In this document: one piece after another, positions 48,069 to 61,397 of the stretch
Position numbering within the stretch: position 1 is the stretch's first letter
Layout of the letters: every line of letters starts with the position of its first letter
Origin: Mytilus edulis
Taxonomy: Eukaryota > Mollusca > Bivalvia > Mytilida > Mytilidae
Assembly (NCBI RefSeq): GCF_963676685.1
Contig: NC_092349.1
Coordinates: 79,868,604 to 79,932,603 of the forward strand
Direction: 5' to 3'
Length of the DNA: 64,000 bases
Translations under genes and position numbers: made by a program
Notes under the pieces: generated by a model
Seen by the model: the letters and a program-made list of their open reading frames with translations, nothing else
Databases searched by the model: none
Told to the model about the DNA's origin: nothing

Positions 48069-49385
48069 CAGATACTCCGCAGGGTGCAGCTTTATACGAC
48101 TGCAGAGGTCGAACCCTGAAGGTTGAGGCAAGTATGGACACAACATTCAAGCTGAATACAGCTCTGAATTTTGATTGTGATTAAATAGTTGACACATCAT
48201 AGGTTTCTGACACAGAATAAATGTGGTCTAATGAACTTATTTTTATGCTTTTGAGCAATTTACTATGCTGTTGAATATTAATCCTCTCAAAGAAAAAATA
48301 TTTGAAGAAATTTTCTTTTTAAATTGTGAAATCTAAAATGAGAAAAAAAATTGACCCCCACCCCAAATTTTTTTCCACGTCCCCCTTTCTCTTATTCCAA
48401 AAATGATCTCAATTCAAAATTCTAATGGAGTTTGCAACAATAACTACTCATTTAAATACATCATAAAATATTAAAATATAAAATGTCATACAGTTATGGT
48501 TAGAATTAATAGTAACTTCTAAAAAAATAAATGGGGAATGTGTCCAAAAGGACACAGATGATGCCCCCGCTAGCATATGACGTTATAAAGGGACATAACT
48601 CAAGAACTGTAAAAGTGAAGATGCCAAAAATTGAACTTAAACTGAGTTTAGAGGTAATAAGCATTATATACACATTTCATTAAATTTAGTTGAGACAAAC
48701 TTAAGTTAAGAGAACAGAAACTAAAAAATTCTTCAATTTTTCCACTTGTAAAGGGGCATAACCCTAGAATGGTAATCAGAGTGCTTGTAATCACTGAATG
48801 GTGAAGATTGCTTTAATTTATCAGTTGGTAGTTAATTGAATATTGCATTGTATATTGTACATTTTATATAGCCGACAACGTGATACCAATATAAGAACGC
48901 AAACATTTTGCGGTTGTATAAAAACGGGGACCAAATTAAAAAAAACTTAATACAGGGTTTGATTCAGCATATTAAAGAACCCCAAGAATTCAAGAATAAA
49001 ACCCCATTGAAATTGGTCTAGAAATAAGCAACTTATACAAAGTATTAGAGAAGTATTGTTTTTGGCCCCTAATTCATAAACAGTTTGTGCCATAACCATT
49101 GATAACCCCCAAAATCAATCCCAACCTCTTTTTTTTTGGTATGGAACCTTCAAGTCCTTGTGGTACAATTTCAGAAAGATCCATACACTTATACACAAGT
49201 AATTGTCTGGAACCTAGGAAAATACTTATTTTGACCCCTTTTGGGCTCCTTGTTCCTTAACTGTTGGGACCATAACCCCAAAAGCAATCCCAATCTTCCT
49301 TGTGTGGGTTCAAACCTTGTATTTAAATTTCATAGAGATCCATTTACTTAAACTAAAGTTATTGTACGGAAACTATGTCCAGTGG
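48069..49385 (+). mobile_element. Diverged, end-less relative of the 53739 element
   Basis: CTCCGCAGGGTGCAGCTTTA at 48076, then GCAGAGGTCGAACCCTGAA and AGCTGAATACAGCTCTGAA, match 53821-53920. CGGTTGTATA at 48911 matches the inner right part, and 49060-49370 matches the GTTGGGACC-type tandem units. The TIRs are missing. Confidence 0.6.
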
Positions 49386-52300
49386 CAAATATTTTATGTA
49401 TTCAAAACAAGAACAACTTGTCAATTCATAATATACATTGTATAGGCCAGTCTGACTAGGTAGGTTTGTAATATAAATGCTGATTATTTGAACTTCTGAG
49501 TGTGTGTGTATGGAGCAGGAGGGGATCAGGGTAAGGATGCCTTGAAGCATACTTGACATTGGAAAGAGAGAAAAATAAGCATGTGTACATGTACAATTAT
49601 ACTTGAGAACAGAGTGCATCAAATTATTTATATTTACTGCAATTCTGAAGATGAACATACTTTGATATCAGTTCTTTTTGCAGGACAGTCACACCTACAT
49701 GTACAGTACATGTTCACCAGTGGTTTTAATACTGCACTTTCCATTCTTTTGGTAACAAGCTAAAATTGTATAAAATCTAAATTATTTAATCAAGAAGTCC
49801 ATGAAGTCCAGACAAAAACTAGATGTAGTACAATGTAGTATGAACATATTGAACTGATGCTCACTAATTTATACCTTTACAGAACTATAAGTACTTTTAC
49901 TTTTAAGTGAATGCAAAGAACACGTATGTAAGCAAACAACAGAAAGAAGATCAACAGCTTAGCTAATAAATATATGTACAGTATGAACTTTCTGGTTTTA
50001 ATTTATCTATTCTGCTGTATACAGTTAAAAAATCATTCTAAGCATTAATTACTGTCAGATGTTTATTAGATCTTGTTTTGCTGTTTTATGTTAATAGGCA
50101 AAAATGTTAAAATACACCATTTTGATATAGGAAAGACTAAACTCGTGAACATTAGAGCTGGTAGAAGTTTCTATAATTTTGATATTATTTGTCTCACTGG
50201 TAGTACACTTCACTGTAAAAATCTTTTTGAGAAAGAGCAAGTGCGTTTTTTTTAATTTGAATTTAATGCACTAGGAAAGAACTGTGTTCTCGGGCCTGTT
50301 GTCATTTGTGTTATAATCCGTACTTCAGGCATTTAACAAAAGAACAACTTTTCAATGTACATGTATCTTGCCAATGTGTGAATAAATTTACTGTCAAAAA
50401 CACGTCTTGTGTGTGTTTTTGTTAGATGCATTTCTTTTTTGTATACTGTATAGATCTGGTGAGTTAAGCTCTTTTCACATCAATATACATTTACCAGGTT
50501 AGGTGGGTTTGGCACCACAAACTGCTAGCTATATAGTCTAGCCCCCATCACATCCTTCAATTAGTATGTGCCTGTCCCATGTCAGAAGCCTGTAATTCAG
50601 TTTGAATTGTTTTACAAATTTTTCGTTTTCATTTAAGGTCTTTTTATATACCAGACTACTGTAAATTCAGAAATTATTGTGAGGTTTTTATTAGCATGAT
50701 TATTGCTAAAAATGGGACAGAGTTTAGTTGTAAACGCAATAATTTAAACTCGCATTTTGAAATATTTTTTATGAATTTAACAGGATTTTTCTCAAAATCC
50801 TAAAAATTAAACTTGCATTTAAGTCTTAAATGATAAAATCAGAGGCGGATTTAGTTGGGGGCCACGGCCCCCCTTTTTTGGGAAAAATTTGGTTGATTAT
50901 ATAGGGAATCACTGAATCATGACCAGAGCGGGCCCCCTCTTAGGCAGTCAGTGGGCCCTCAATTATGAAAATTTCTGGATCTGCCACTGAAAATGGCAAT
51001 GGTGGCAATAATAAATGCACACAATATTTCAGAATTTACAGTATATATGGTATAATGTATGGGCTTTGCTCATGGTTAAAGGATGTATGGTGACCTATAG
51101 TTGTTAACTTTGATGTCATTTGATCTCTGATGGAGAGTTGTCTTTTCTCATTAGTGTAAACAATTTTTTTTTTTAAATAATTAGGTAATTTAAACATTAC
51201 AATATAAATAAGACACTTTTATTAGTATTAGGATTGGAAAACAAGTGAATTTTCACTTTTACAAATTCCTCTCTCTTCTTATTGGCAATCATACTACATT
51301 TTCTTATTTTTATATTACATTACCTTTCATCTTCTTGAGCGGTCCACTTCCTCAGTACAACAAGGGGGTCCTAAAAGCATGATTTTGAGTTGGCTAAAAA
51401 ACCTATAAGATATATTATGATACAATTAACAGGTTTCTTTGCAATTATCTGGCAAATCACTAAAAAAAATTAAGCATATAAGAGTAGTTAAATAAATGTA
51501 TTCTCCAATAAATACATACATTTCCCCAGTTGACAAGGCAAAACTAAGGAGGGAGCCGCAATATTGAATTGATTGGATCAACAAAGGTTCGATTTACTAC
51601 AATGTTGTCATTAATAGAACAACACCATCTCCAATTCACTGTTTTACAGTGATTTTATCCAAATTTGAATCGAAGAGGCAACTTATTAACCTCCAATTTG
51701 TAAGTTTTCATTTGTATGAAGTCATATTTAGCCATGACGTCTTTGCGCGAAAATCATTCATGAAGTTTCAGATTTTTTTTGTATGTCAAATTTATACATT
51801 TTTTCAAACTCCATCGTATTATATCTTTTTGTTATGAATTAGAATCGGAATACCAGTACTGTAGTTGAAGAGTTGTCACCGTCAATTGTGGATTTGACAG
51901 TTGCAAATGCAGTTTTACTGGTGACAGTCACATTTTTTTTTAAATCTACATATATATATAAAATTTTTTAAATCCCACCTGCACTTTCTCAATGAAATTT
52001 TTACAGTGTGCTGTACTACTTTTGGGACAAATTACATATCAAAATTATAGAAAACTTCATCGGATCTAACTCAAAATATGGACAATTTTATATATAGGGC
52101 GTCTTGAAATCTTTTGAAAGCTTCTGAGGTGCTAATTTTTAACCTTTTTCAGCTAGACCAAACTCTACTTTCCTAAAAAAAATTAGGGACCCAAATTTTT
52201 TTACACTGTTATTCCACCCCCTTTCTTACAATTTGAGGCATTAAACATGGAGAAATAAATTTGGAAGGGGTATAAAAATTAATGGCAAGTAACCCAATGT

Positions 52301-52666
52301 CAACACTAGGGACTATATTCGTGAATAACGAAAATCAAGGGACGACAATTGCGGTCTCGGACCTTATGCATCTTTATTGACAACATATACCATGTACAAT
52401 GTATACAGTAAAAAAAAGAATATGAACTTGTGATACACACAGAAACGTAAACAAAAGAAATGAGCAGTGCCTTTTCCTATCATAAAAAAGTGCCCTGCCC
52501 TCCACTGGCACCCTACCCCTTTTGATTTCTAGCTGGAGCACTGTATATTGATGTTGTATTCATTGAGATTTTTCCCAAGTATTAAAGGTGAGTTGCCACT
52601 GTCATGACTGTTGGCAGGAGTACAATTAGGGATTGAAGTATGAGCATAAAAGCATAAAAGATTTAT
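49386..52666. other. Stretch without recognisable gene
   Basis: Contains the MITE at 50840 and a dispersed repeat at 51045-51150. The rest is AT-rich and unassigned; no exon-like frame with splice sites was found. Confidence 0.45.
50840..50989. mobile_element. 150-bp MITE, same CAGnGGCGGAT family, with 5-bp TSD
   Basis: The ends are CAGAGGCGGATTTAG and CTGGATCTGCCACTG. The repeat AAAAT stands directly left (50835-50839) and right (50990-50994). A 5-bp TSD in two independent copies supports a recently mobile family. Confidence 0.75.
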
Positions 52667-53082
52667 TTAAGGATGTACTTAGGTGAGGTTAGGTGAAAAT
52701 TAATGAATTAAGAAGTTAAAATTGATACTATAACATGTATAAGCTGGTAGAGCATCAATTAAGGATAAACATAAGCTAAAAATATTGAAAGGTCATGGAC
52801 CTCCTTTTCGAGATTTTTGAGAATTAAACTATGGCGGGAAAAGGCTGACTCAGACTTTTACCTTATATTTACATTGGTATTGTTGGGTCTCAAAACAAAA
52901 GAAAGAAAATTAAGAATCTTCTAAAATTTTGGTAAATGACCTTTCATGAGCTATTTAGTCTTATATGAAAAAATAAATGGGTGTTATGGGGCAAAATATT
53001 TTACATTGTATTGTATGGAAAAACACCAAGGAGTCCGAACATTTGACACAAATTCCAAAACCTCACCTAAGTACATCCTTAA
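52667..53082. mobile_element. 416-bp TTAA-flanked MITE, copy 1
   Basis: TTAA at both ends, then inverted GGATGTACTTAGGTGAGGTT and AACCTCACCTAAGTACATCC. It is the same length and family as 62469-62884, in opposite orientation (the GGAGTCCGAACATTTGACAC block near its right end is near the left end there). Confidence 0.8.
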
Positions 53083-53738
53083 AGTCAGTTATACATAAAA
53101 CAATACAACATAATTAAGCTCTGTAGAGCTTTTATCCAACATATAAGCTGTCGGATAAAAGCTGAAGTTCAAATTATGGCATAGTATCCCACATCTTATA
53201 TTTTTTACACAATTTATATAGTTCTATAAAAGAAAAGCAGAAGTTTTAGAAGCCCACTCCAAATTTTAGGGGCAAATGGGCCCCTGCCAATTTCAAACCT
53301 GGTTATTTAACTGGATTTGATCCAAAGTTGCATATAAAGTGGGGTGAGTTGGTAAGGTAGTTCCCACTTGGATTTTCAAGGGTTTAGGGGGGGCTATGAT
53401 GAAAATATTATCCTGCATTGTCGTTACTCTTCTTTTTTTTTAGGGGGGGGGGGGGTCCTGGCTTTTAGATTTTTACTCAAAACTCGTCCTCGATATTTCT
53501 TCTTCTTCTTGGTATAAGCCTCCTTTAATTAGGAGCACCTCCAAATATATATGGAGTTTTCCCTTAACTTAAAATTTTTTTTAAATGATAAAACAAAATT
53601 TCCAACATCCAACCCCCCCCCCTTTTCTCCCACACAATTCAAACGGTAGATGAATGAGACTGAGCTCCCTAAAAAAAGAGTTGAGCAATTTAAAAAGCAG
53701 GCCGTGTTGTTAAAAAAGTGGGGCGTTTGGCGTTTTAC

Positions 53739-55832
53739 TAGTCCAAATAATTATGACGTCTTGAAAGGCTATTATAATTTTTTTCTTTGACGTCGAAGTA
53801 AGGCGTCAAAGAAAACCAGGTGCTCCGCAGGGCGCAGCTTTATACGACCGCAGAGGTCGAACCCTGAACAGTTGGGGCAAGTATGGACAAAACATTCAAG
53901 CATGATACAGCTCTGAATTTGGATTGTGATCAAATTTTTGACATTACATGGGTTTTTTTTACACAAAACAAATGCCAAGATTTTACAAATCAATTAAAGA
54001 TTTCTTCTTCAAACTTTTTAAATCTAAAATTAAATAGTTGACACAGCATAGGTTTCTGACACAGAATGAATGTGGTCTAATGAACTTAAAAGGTTTTTTT
54101 TGCCTTTGAGCAAATCACTATGCTGTTGAATATTAATCCTCTCAAAAAAATGTTTGAAGAAATTTTCTTTTTATTTATGAAATCTGAAATGAGAAAAATT
54201 TAACCCCCCCTTTTTTTTCACATCCCCGTTTCCCTTTTTCAAAACTGATATCAATTCAAATTTCTAATGGAGTTTGCAACAATAACTACTCATTTAAATA
54301 CATCATAAAATATTAAGATGTAAAAAAACTGCTTGTTATCACTGAATGGTAAAGATTATTTAAATTTATCAGTTGGTAGTAAAAAGTGTATATACATTGT
54401 ATATATTGTATATAACAAAGATTTAAGTTGATTCTGGACAAAGAAAGATAACTCCAATTAAAAAAAATTCTTGCTATTGCACAAATAGGATATTTCTTGC
54501 TTACTATTCTGGACAAAGAAAGATAACTCTAATTAAAAAAAAATTTGCTATTTCACAATATTGTGCAATTAGATATTTCTTGCCATTGCACAATACTGTG
54601 CAATTGAAAAGACTTGCTATTGCACAATACTTAATATAATAATTTTAGATCCTGATTTGGACCAACTTAAAAACTGGGCCCATAATCAAAAATCTAAGTA
54701 CATGTTTAGATTCAGCATATCAAAGAGGCCCAAGAATTCAATTTTTGTTAAAATCAAACTTAGTTTAATTTTGGACCCTTTGGACTTTAATGTAGAATTT
54801 GAAATTTGAAAACAGGACCAAAAATGAAGAATCTACATACACAGTTAGATTTGGCATATCAAAGAACCCCAAGGATTCAATTTTTGATGAAATCAAACAA
54901 AGTTTAATTTTGGACCCTTTGGACCTTAATGTAGACCAATTTGAAAACTGGACCAAAAAAACTTCAATAATCAAGAATCTAAGTACATTTTTAGATTCAA
55001 CATATCAAAGAACCCAACCGATTCATTTTTTGTCAAAATCAAACTAAGTTTAATTTTGGACCCTTTGGACCTTAATGTAGACCAATTTGAAAACGGGACC
55101 AAAAGTTGAGAATCTACATATACAGTTAGATTCGGCATATCAAAGAACCCCAATTATTCAATTTTGATGAAATCGAACAAAGTTTAATTTTGGACCCTTT
55201 GGGCCCCTTTTTCCTAAACTGTTGGGACCAAAACTCCCAAAATCAATACCAACCTTCCTTTTATGGTCATAAGCCTTGTGTTTAAATTTCATAGATTTGT
55301 ATTTACTTATACTAACATTATAGTGCGAAAACCAAGAAAAGTGCTTATTTGGGTCCCTTTTTGGCCCCTAATTCCTAATCTGTTGGGTCCTAAACTCCCA
55401 AAATAAATACCAACCTTCCTTTTGTGGTCATAAACATTGTGTTTAAATTTCATAGATTTCCATTTACTTAACCTAAGGTTATTGTGCAAAAACCAAGAAA
55501 AATGCTTATTTGGGCCCTTTATTGGCCCCTTATTCCTAAACTATTGAAACCAAAACTCCCAAAATCAATCCCAATCTTTCTTTTGTGGTCATAAACCTTG
55601 TGTCAAAATTTCATAGATTTCTATTAACTTAAACTAAAGTTATGGTGCGAAAACCAAGAAAATGCTTATTTGGGCCCTTTTTGGCCCCTTATTCCTAAAA
55701 TGTTGGGACCAAAACTCCCAAAATCAATACCAACCTTCCTTTTATGGTCATAAACCTTGTGTTAAAATTTCATAGATTTCTATTCACTTTTACTAAAGTT
55801 AGAGTGCGAAAACTAAAAGTATTCGGACGACG

Positions 55833-55867
<35 letters not shown>

Positions 55868-55968
55868 AGACGCCAACGTGATAGCAATATACGACGAAAA
55901 TTTTTTCAAAATTTGCGGTCGTATAAAAATTATAATAGCCTTTCAAGACGTCATAATTATTTGGACTA
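53739..55968. mobile_element. 2.23-kb non-autonomous DNA transposon: 44-bp perfect TIRs and 9-bp TSD
   Basis: Left TIR 53739-53782 (starts TAGTCCAAATAATTATGACG) is the exact complement of right TIR 55925-55968. The flanks 53730-53738 and 55969-55977 are both GCGTTTTAC. A 9-bp duplication with long TIRs fits Mutator-like elements (MULE); other superfamilies cannot be excluded. Inside are a left unique part (CTCCGCAGGGCGCAGC...), about four tandem units of roughly 125 bp rich in TTTGGACC (54650-55190), about four tandem units of roughly 155 bp (55195-55815) and a GAC/ACG microsatellite (55826-55866). No transposase frame exists. Confidence 0.85.
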
Positions 55969-56900
55969 GCGTTTTACCTGTTTACCAAAAACTGGTGACA
56001 GTGGGGCGAACTGAACTGACTTGCTTCCGTTTTTGTCAATTTTTGACTGATTTTCGGGGTTTACATGCATGACGTGGATAAAGTGACTATATATTTTTTC
56101 ATGAAAGTATAAAACTAGTCTAAAATCGTCCTAAAAATGTGCATGATTATATTTACCTTTCACTGGCATGACTGGACAAGTACAAAAAAGTTATCCAGAT
56201 ACACTTTTGTTGCGATGACTTTTTAAAATGTATGTTTCGTTCCCCGGTTTCTTCCAGTTAATCGGTAATGTAACCCATTTCAGTATATCTGTTTACAATA
56301 GCTATTTTGACCATCTGTTTGAAAAACCAAGGTTCTTTGTATCAACTGTCTGACCATTTCAAACATCAGCAGACGAGCGTCCTTTCGCGTCATATTATAC
56401 AAAAACGACCACGGTGAAAAGATTTCCGGTTTTCCGTATTCGTACATTTACGTATAATATCGTATCATTTGTGTGAGAGTTAACTTAGTCTGGAATCGAG
56501 AATGGGGAATTAATTAAGGACAAAAAAAAACAACAAAGTTAGTTAAAAAGCAAAAATATAGAATAAAGGATCATTATTCTCAGAGCATATATAGTGTCTC
56601 TGGAAGAATCATGAGAATAAAGAAAAAACTAAATAAAGGATATTCAATTCTATTATTTATAACTCATTAACATTTTGTTCCATTCATAATTAAATAATTA
56701 TGCTGAGGGTGGCATGATGGTGAAGTTTGGAAAATTGACAAACGAGAATTACTCTAAATCAGAGAATAATTAAATGTAACTGTTAGACAGTTAGAGTGTA
56801 ATAAATAAAATATCATGTACATATATTTTACAAAATGAGGTCACAGAAAACACAGATTTTTGTTATTACTAATAAGAGTCTGCAATTTGAGTATCACTGT

Positions 56901-58612
56901 CAGTGGCGGTTCCAGAGGGTGGGGGCAAGGGGGGGCGTAAAGGGGCATACGCCCCCTTTGCTTGGACAATTTTTTTTTGTAAACTGATTAATCAGACAAG
57001 ATTTCAAGACAAGACTTTGAGAACTTTGCCATTTCCTGTGTATTTTTTTTCATGCGACAATTCTTTACCTTAAAATTATGTTTTTTGCTGGTATTTACTG
57101 ATTATGTTAAAGTCGTGTGATTCGCTATAGTGAGCCGGGGAGGACAGGGGGGTACCCTTCTCCCTTCTCCCACCCCTCTTCTCCTTTCTCCTACCCCCAT
57201 TCTCCTTTCTCCCATTGGAATAAAACATCTCCTTTTGAGATATTTTTTCTTGAAATATTAGAAAAAAATTTTAAAAGGAGAGATATTTTATTTTTTCTCC
57301 TTTCTCCAACTTTTTCTCCTTTCTCCCAGCCTTCCTCTCCTTTCTCCTACCCCCTTTCTCCTTTCTCCCACCCCCTTTCTCCTTTCTCCTACCCCCTTTC
57401 TCCCTGTCTCCCTTACCCCTGTCCTCCCCCTCTATAGTGGAGTTGACCAGTTCGCCGTAAAAACGTCACTCAGTCATTTTGAAATTCAAATTACAGTAAC
57501 ACATGGATAGACTGAGGATGACAATCATGACATCTTCAAAGCAACATAGGATTGAGCAAGAATGTATTGACTTATAAATCATTCCACGAGACAGAAACGG
57601 TTATACTCTATTACACTTTCATAAAAAAAAAGCAATATTATTTACCTACGAAAACATGTGTTACCCAAAATGCCTCAGCCTATTTTAACTACAATTACAT
57701 AGCTGAATGATTATCCTCAGTCAACATAAGCTCTAGATACGAACCATTTGTTTGAGAAGGCAGTCTGAGATATTTGAAAGAAAAAATCTGACTCTGGTTT
57801 TTGCCTTTTAAAAACAAAAATTATGGCCGTGAAAACAATAATCTTGTCCACTTTTTTGCTTTAAGAAACGAAAATTTCGGACAGAATCATTTAGCATTAA
57901 ATAAACTTGATGAATAAAAAACCGGGCATATTTTTTGGGGCGGGGTTTTGCATGTGTGACTGGAATGTCAACTTGTTTCGCCGAACTGATATATTTAATA
58001 CCTTTTTTCAAGACCATACTGCAAGCAGCTGCTCAGTGGCCGGGTTGTGGCCTTTATGTCTCCATTTGTCGATCGTCATTCATAAACTCGTTGTCATTTT
58101 AGACTTATTCGTAGCCTTTGGTTAATTTGGAACCCCTCACTTCCCTTAATTTTGTTGGTTGAAACATTTGGATAAAAATTGCTTGTTAGTATTTCTTAAA
58201 TCGTGTCGGTCGTATTGTAAATTTCATCGAATAGCCCGGCGTATATCTGGTTTACAACAAGAAATCTGTGAGGTTATTCTAACTTAACATACAACAAACG
58301 AGAGTTTTCCATGTCTATTTTTTACTGACAATTCCCACATGTAATTATATATCAGTACATTATAGCTTTGGTTCCATACTATCATTTTATGAAAGACAAT
58401 TAATAGGGAGAATACAGCATAAAAATTTAAAATGTCCAACCCTTACACTTTACACCAACTTTAAAATATACATGCCTAAATAGGGAACCATTAAAAATAT
58501 GCATTTTACACTTATTTTATGTTTTTTAGCCCCAAAAAGTCCCATTTTTCTTCAAAAAATCTTTAAAAAACTGTGCTCCACCCCCCTTTCTAAAATTCTG
58601 GATCCGCCCCTG
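56901..58612. mobile_element. 1.7-kb element with CAGTGGCGG...ends
   Basis: CAGTGGCGGTTCCAGAGG at the left pairs with TTCTGGATCCGCCCCTG at the right, the same termini as the 145-bp MITEs, so this may be a longer member of that family. It contains the nested element 57133-57431. No transposase was seen. It could also be two separate MITE ends by chance. Confidence 0.4.
57133..57431. mobile_element. 299-bp nested MITE with 8-bp TSD and pyrimidine-tract core
   Basis: CTATAGTG at 57125-57132 and 57432-57439 is a direct 8-bp duplication, as made by hAT transposases. The termini AGCCGGGGAGGACAGGGG and CCTGTCCTCCCCCT are inverted with one small gap. Inside, degenerate CCCCTTTCTCCTTTCTCC repeats give one strand that is almost pure pyrimidine. 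The 106-codon frame (Ser/Pro rich) is a by-product. Confidence 0.65.
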
Positions 58613-59225
58613 CCTGTGACCGTGTCCAACAGTTGTCAGTGAATTAGAAATTTTACTATAAATCTGACACAAGTTCAGTTAAGAATCTGTGACAATTTGG
58701 ATTTTCCTTGTAATATTCTAAGGAAATGTCCTATAAATATAAAAAAAAAAGAAGATGTGGTATGATTGCAAATGAGACAACTATCCACAAGAGACCAAAA
58801 TGACACAGAAATTAACAAGTATAGGTCACCGTATTGCTTTCAACAATGAGCAAAGCCCATACCGCATAGACAGCTAGAAGTTTCAAATTCCTACTGCCTC
58901 ATTCGCCTCCTTCATTTTTAAAATTACATCATAGGCGGATCCAAAAGGGGGGGCTAAATGTTGGACTTGATCTGTTTGTCCAAGGTTAAACAATATATTT
59001 TGTTTTATAATTCTCAACTCATGAACTATGCAAACATTTTTAACACTATCTACTCATTATATTCAACAAATAGCTCACCAGTTCTTCTTCACATGTTTGT
59101 CAAAATGACCAATCAAATCAAAATTTTACTTACTAAATTTGCCGTGAAATATTCTAAAACATAAGTTGCCAAATATTGAAGTTCCTAACTGTTTATAAGT
59201 CACAGTACCTGAATTTACTCATGTA

Positions 59226-59360
59226 TCCCCCCCCCCCCCCCTTTTTGAGAAAAAAATTGATTGATTATATAAGGAATCACTGAAGCATTACCGGAGCGGC
59301 CCCTCTCTTAGGCAGCCAATGGGCCCCCACGTCTTATGAAAATTTCTAGATCAGCCACTG
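59226..59360. mobile_element. CAGnGGCGGAT-family MITE copy, left end decayed
   Basis: GATTGATTATATAAGGAATC and CGGAGCGGCCCCTCTCTTAG match the copy at 50840; the right end is CTAGATCAGCCACTG. A further end fragment, GCTGGATCCGTCACTGG, follows at 59372 and another (GGCGGATCC) precedes at 58934. Confidence 0.6.
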
Positions 59361-59954
59361 CTTATGAAAATTGCTGGATCCGTCACTGGAAAATTTTAGT
59401 TTTATGTCATCGTAAGTCCAACTAGGGGTTACTGTTGTTTTTATCCTTCATTCTTTTGACTTTTCTCAATTTATTGGATTTATGGCTGTAATTAACTACT
59501 AATTTAATTGGTATCCAGTACCGTACGGAACGAAGTATGTAGACTAAGTGTTTGTCGTGATTTAAACACGATAGTAGTGTTTCTTTCCCCTAAACATCGT
59601 GAGCCGCATTGAACAGGATAGATAACCTCAGACCTAAAACAGTTACACTCTGAAACATTTTCAAGTACTTTCTATATGCTCATATGTATTTTCTTGTTAG
59701 CATAGTTTTGTACTTGGACAGATAATCAGAATGATCAACAATCATGTATTGGCAATGTTAATTGGTCACGTTTGTTTGACTGAACAACCAAACCAGGTAA
59801 TTTTTAATTTTGATAGCCTCGCATGTCATGCATGTACAATGTTAATGTATATATACATTCAGTCATTTTTATAACACAAGGGTTACAAATAAGAAAATCC
59901 TAAATAAGATATGCAAATTTATAATCAAGTGCCATAACTTGTATGAAGCACCTG

Positions 59955-60018
59955 TTTGTTCTGAGACTACTATAACACATATATATATATATGTGTAACT
60001 GTTATAGTATTCTCAGAT
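59955..60018. repeat. Imperfect palindrome centred on (TA)n
   Basis: TCTGAGACTACTATAACACA and, in inverse, TGTGTAACTGTTATAGTATTCTCAGA flank ATATATATATATAT. It may be a short foldback element or a replication-slippage site. Confidence 0.5.
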
Positions 60019-60846
60019 TTGGTTTAAGAATTATAAGGATTAAAGACATTTTTCAAACTCACAAACATTACCAAGGGACTTTATTCAGTTAGTGAGTTAA
60101 TCGCCCTGGTTTATACATCACTAACCTCTAGAAAAAAATGTTAAATCCTAAAATCATTGAGATATTTAATACTGATAAAGCTATATTACTATATAAGTCC
60201 TTCAAATTAATCCAGGTATCTGAAATTTGAAATCAAAGATGTATTCACACATATATATTTACAAATTCCACCCTTATGACTCTACAAGAGATAAATATAA
60301 AACTTTTTGTAGTTGCATCTAATCCACTATCAAGGGAGATAATTTATGCCAAATAAAAAGATTAGTAATAAAATCTTTTGATGATTATATGTGCCCCTTT
60401 TATGGAAAATCTTCAGACAAAGGTGAACAATTTAAATTAATGATTAAATTCTTCAAATAGAAAATGGAATAAATATTGGAATACATAAAATTCAGGTGAA
60501 TTTGTATCTCATACTTGTATGTTACAAAAATTGAACTCAAGAATGTTAAATTTCTCTAATGAATTCCATGTTTTAATTCAGTTAACATTAAATATAACTT
60601 TTTCACATGATTTTTGTCATGTTTGTTTTTGTGAATTGTTCACATGAATTTCACTGAAATTAGATTGTTTTTAACATGTTTAAAGTAAATTAAGATTTTC
60701 AATGGAATACAAGGTCTTGCAAGGTATAAGATGTTAATAAACAATTTTAATTTTTAAATTTTAAATTTTTTTTTTTTTTATGTGAATTTCACGTGAATAA
60801 TCTATCGTAAAAACCATGTGAAAAATTTAATTTAACTTCATGTCAC

Positions 60847-61136
60847 CAAAATTTGCCTGTGTAATTTACATATGTGTTACACATGCGTTTTACTATACAT
60901 GTGTTACACATGCAAATATCGCATGTGTCACATGCGTTATCCAACACATGCGTGACACAGGTGTATTTCTGACACATGTGATTCACATGCGTGTGTTACG
61001 CATGTGAACGCATGTGTACAACACATGATTCCCATGCGTGGCAAGAAACATGTGTATTACGCATGTAACACACCTGTGACACATGCGTTTTTAGGCACAT
61101 GCGTGACACATGTGTGGCATTTTTGCCCTAGTACAT
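60847..61136 (-). repeat. CACATGTG-rich repeat, right member of the inverted pair
   Basis: In reverse complement it begins ACTAGGGCAAAAATGCCACA, then TTGCCACGCATGG, GTGAATCACATGTGTCAG with ACACCTGTG, and ACACAGGCAAATTTTG, in the same order as at 45573-46070. Beyond it (60560-60846) lie TTCACATGA and CACGTGAA palindromes, as on the other side. Confidence 0.75.
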
Positions 61137-61397
61137 GTATCAATATATACTAATGTTATGAAAAGCTTGTTATTTTTAAACTAAGTAGTGAACTCCCTTA
61201 ACTGTTGGATGGCTTTTTTATTTTGTGCCCAATAAATTGAGTTTGATTTTTTCAGGAACACTTAAGCCTACAACCAGTGAATCTTTCGAATTGTTTTGTT
61301 CATCTGTACGCACAGGGCTCCAAAACACGGTGGGTTTCATGGAAGAACGTAATTTCTGAAAGAATAACATAATAATAGCATAAACTAATTACATAGA

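Noticed and set aside
54765-55153. Overlapping 60-82 codon frames on both strands
   Set aside because: Tandem units within the 53739 transposon; no transposase motif.
57117-57437. 106-codon Ser/Pro-rich frame
   Set aside because: Produced by the pyrimidine repeats of the nested MITE.
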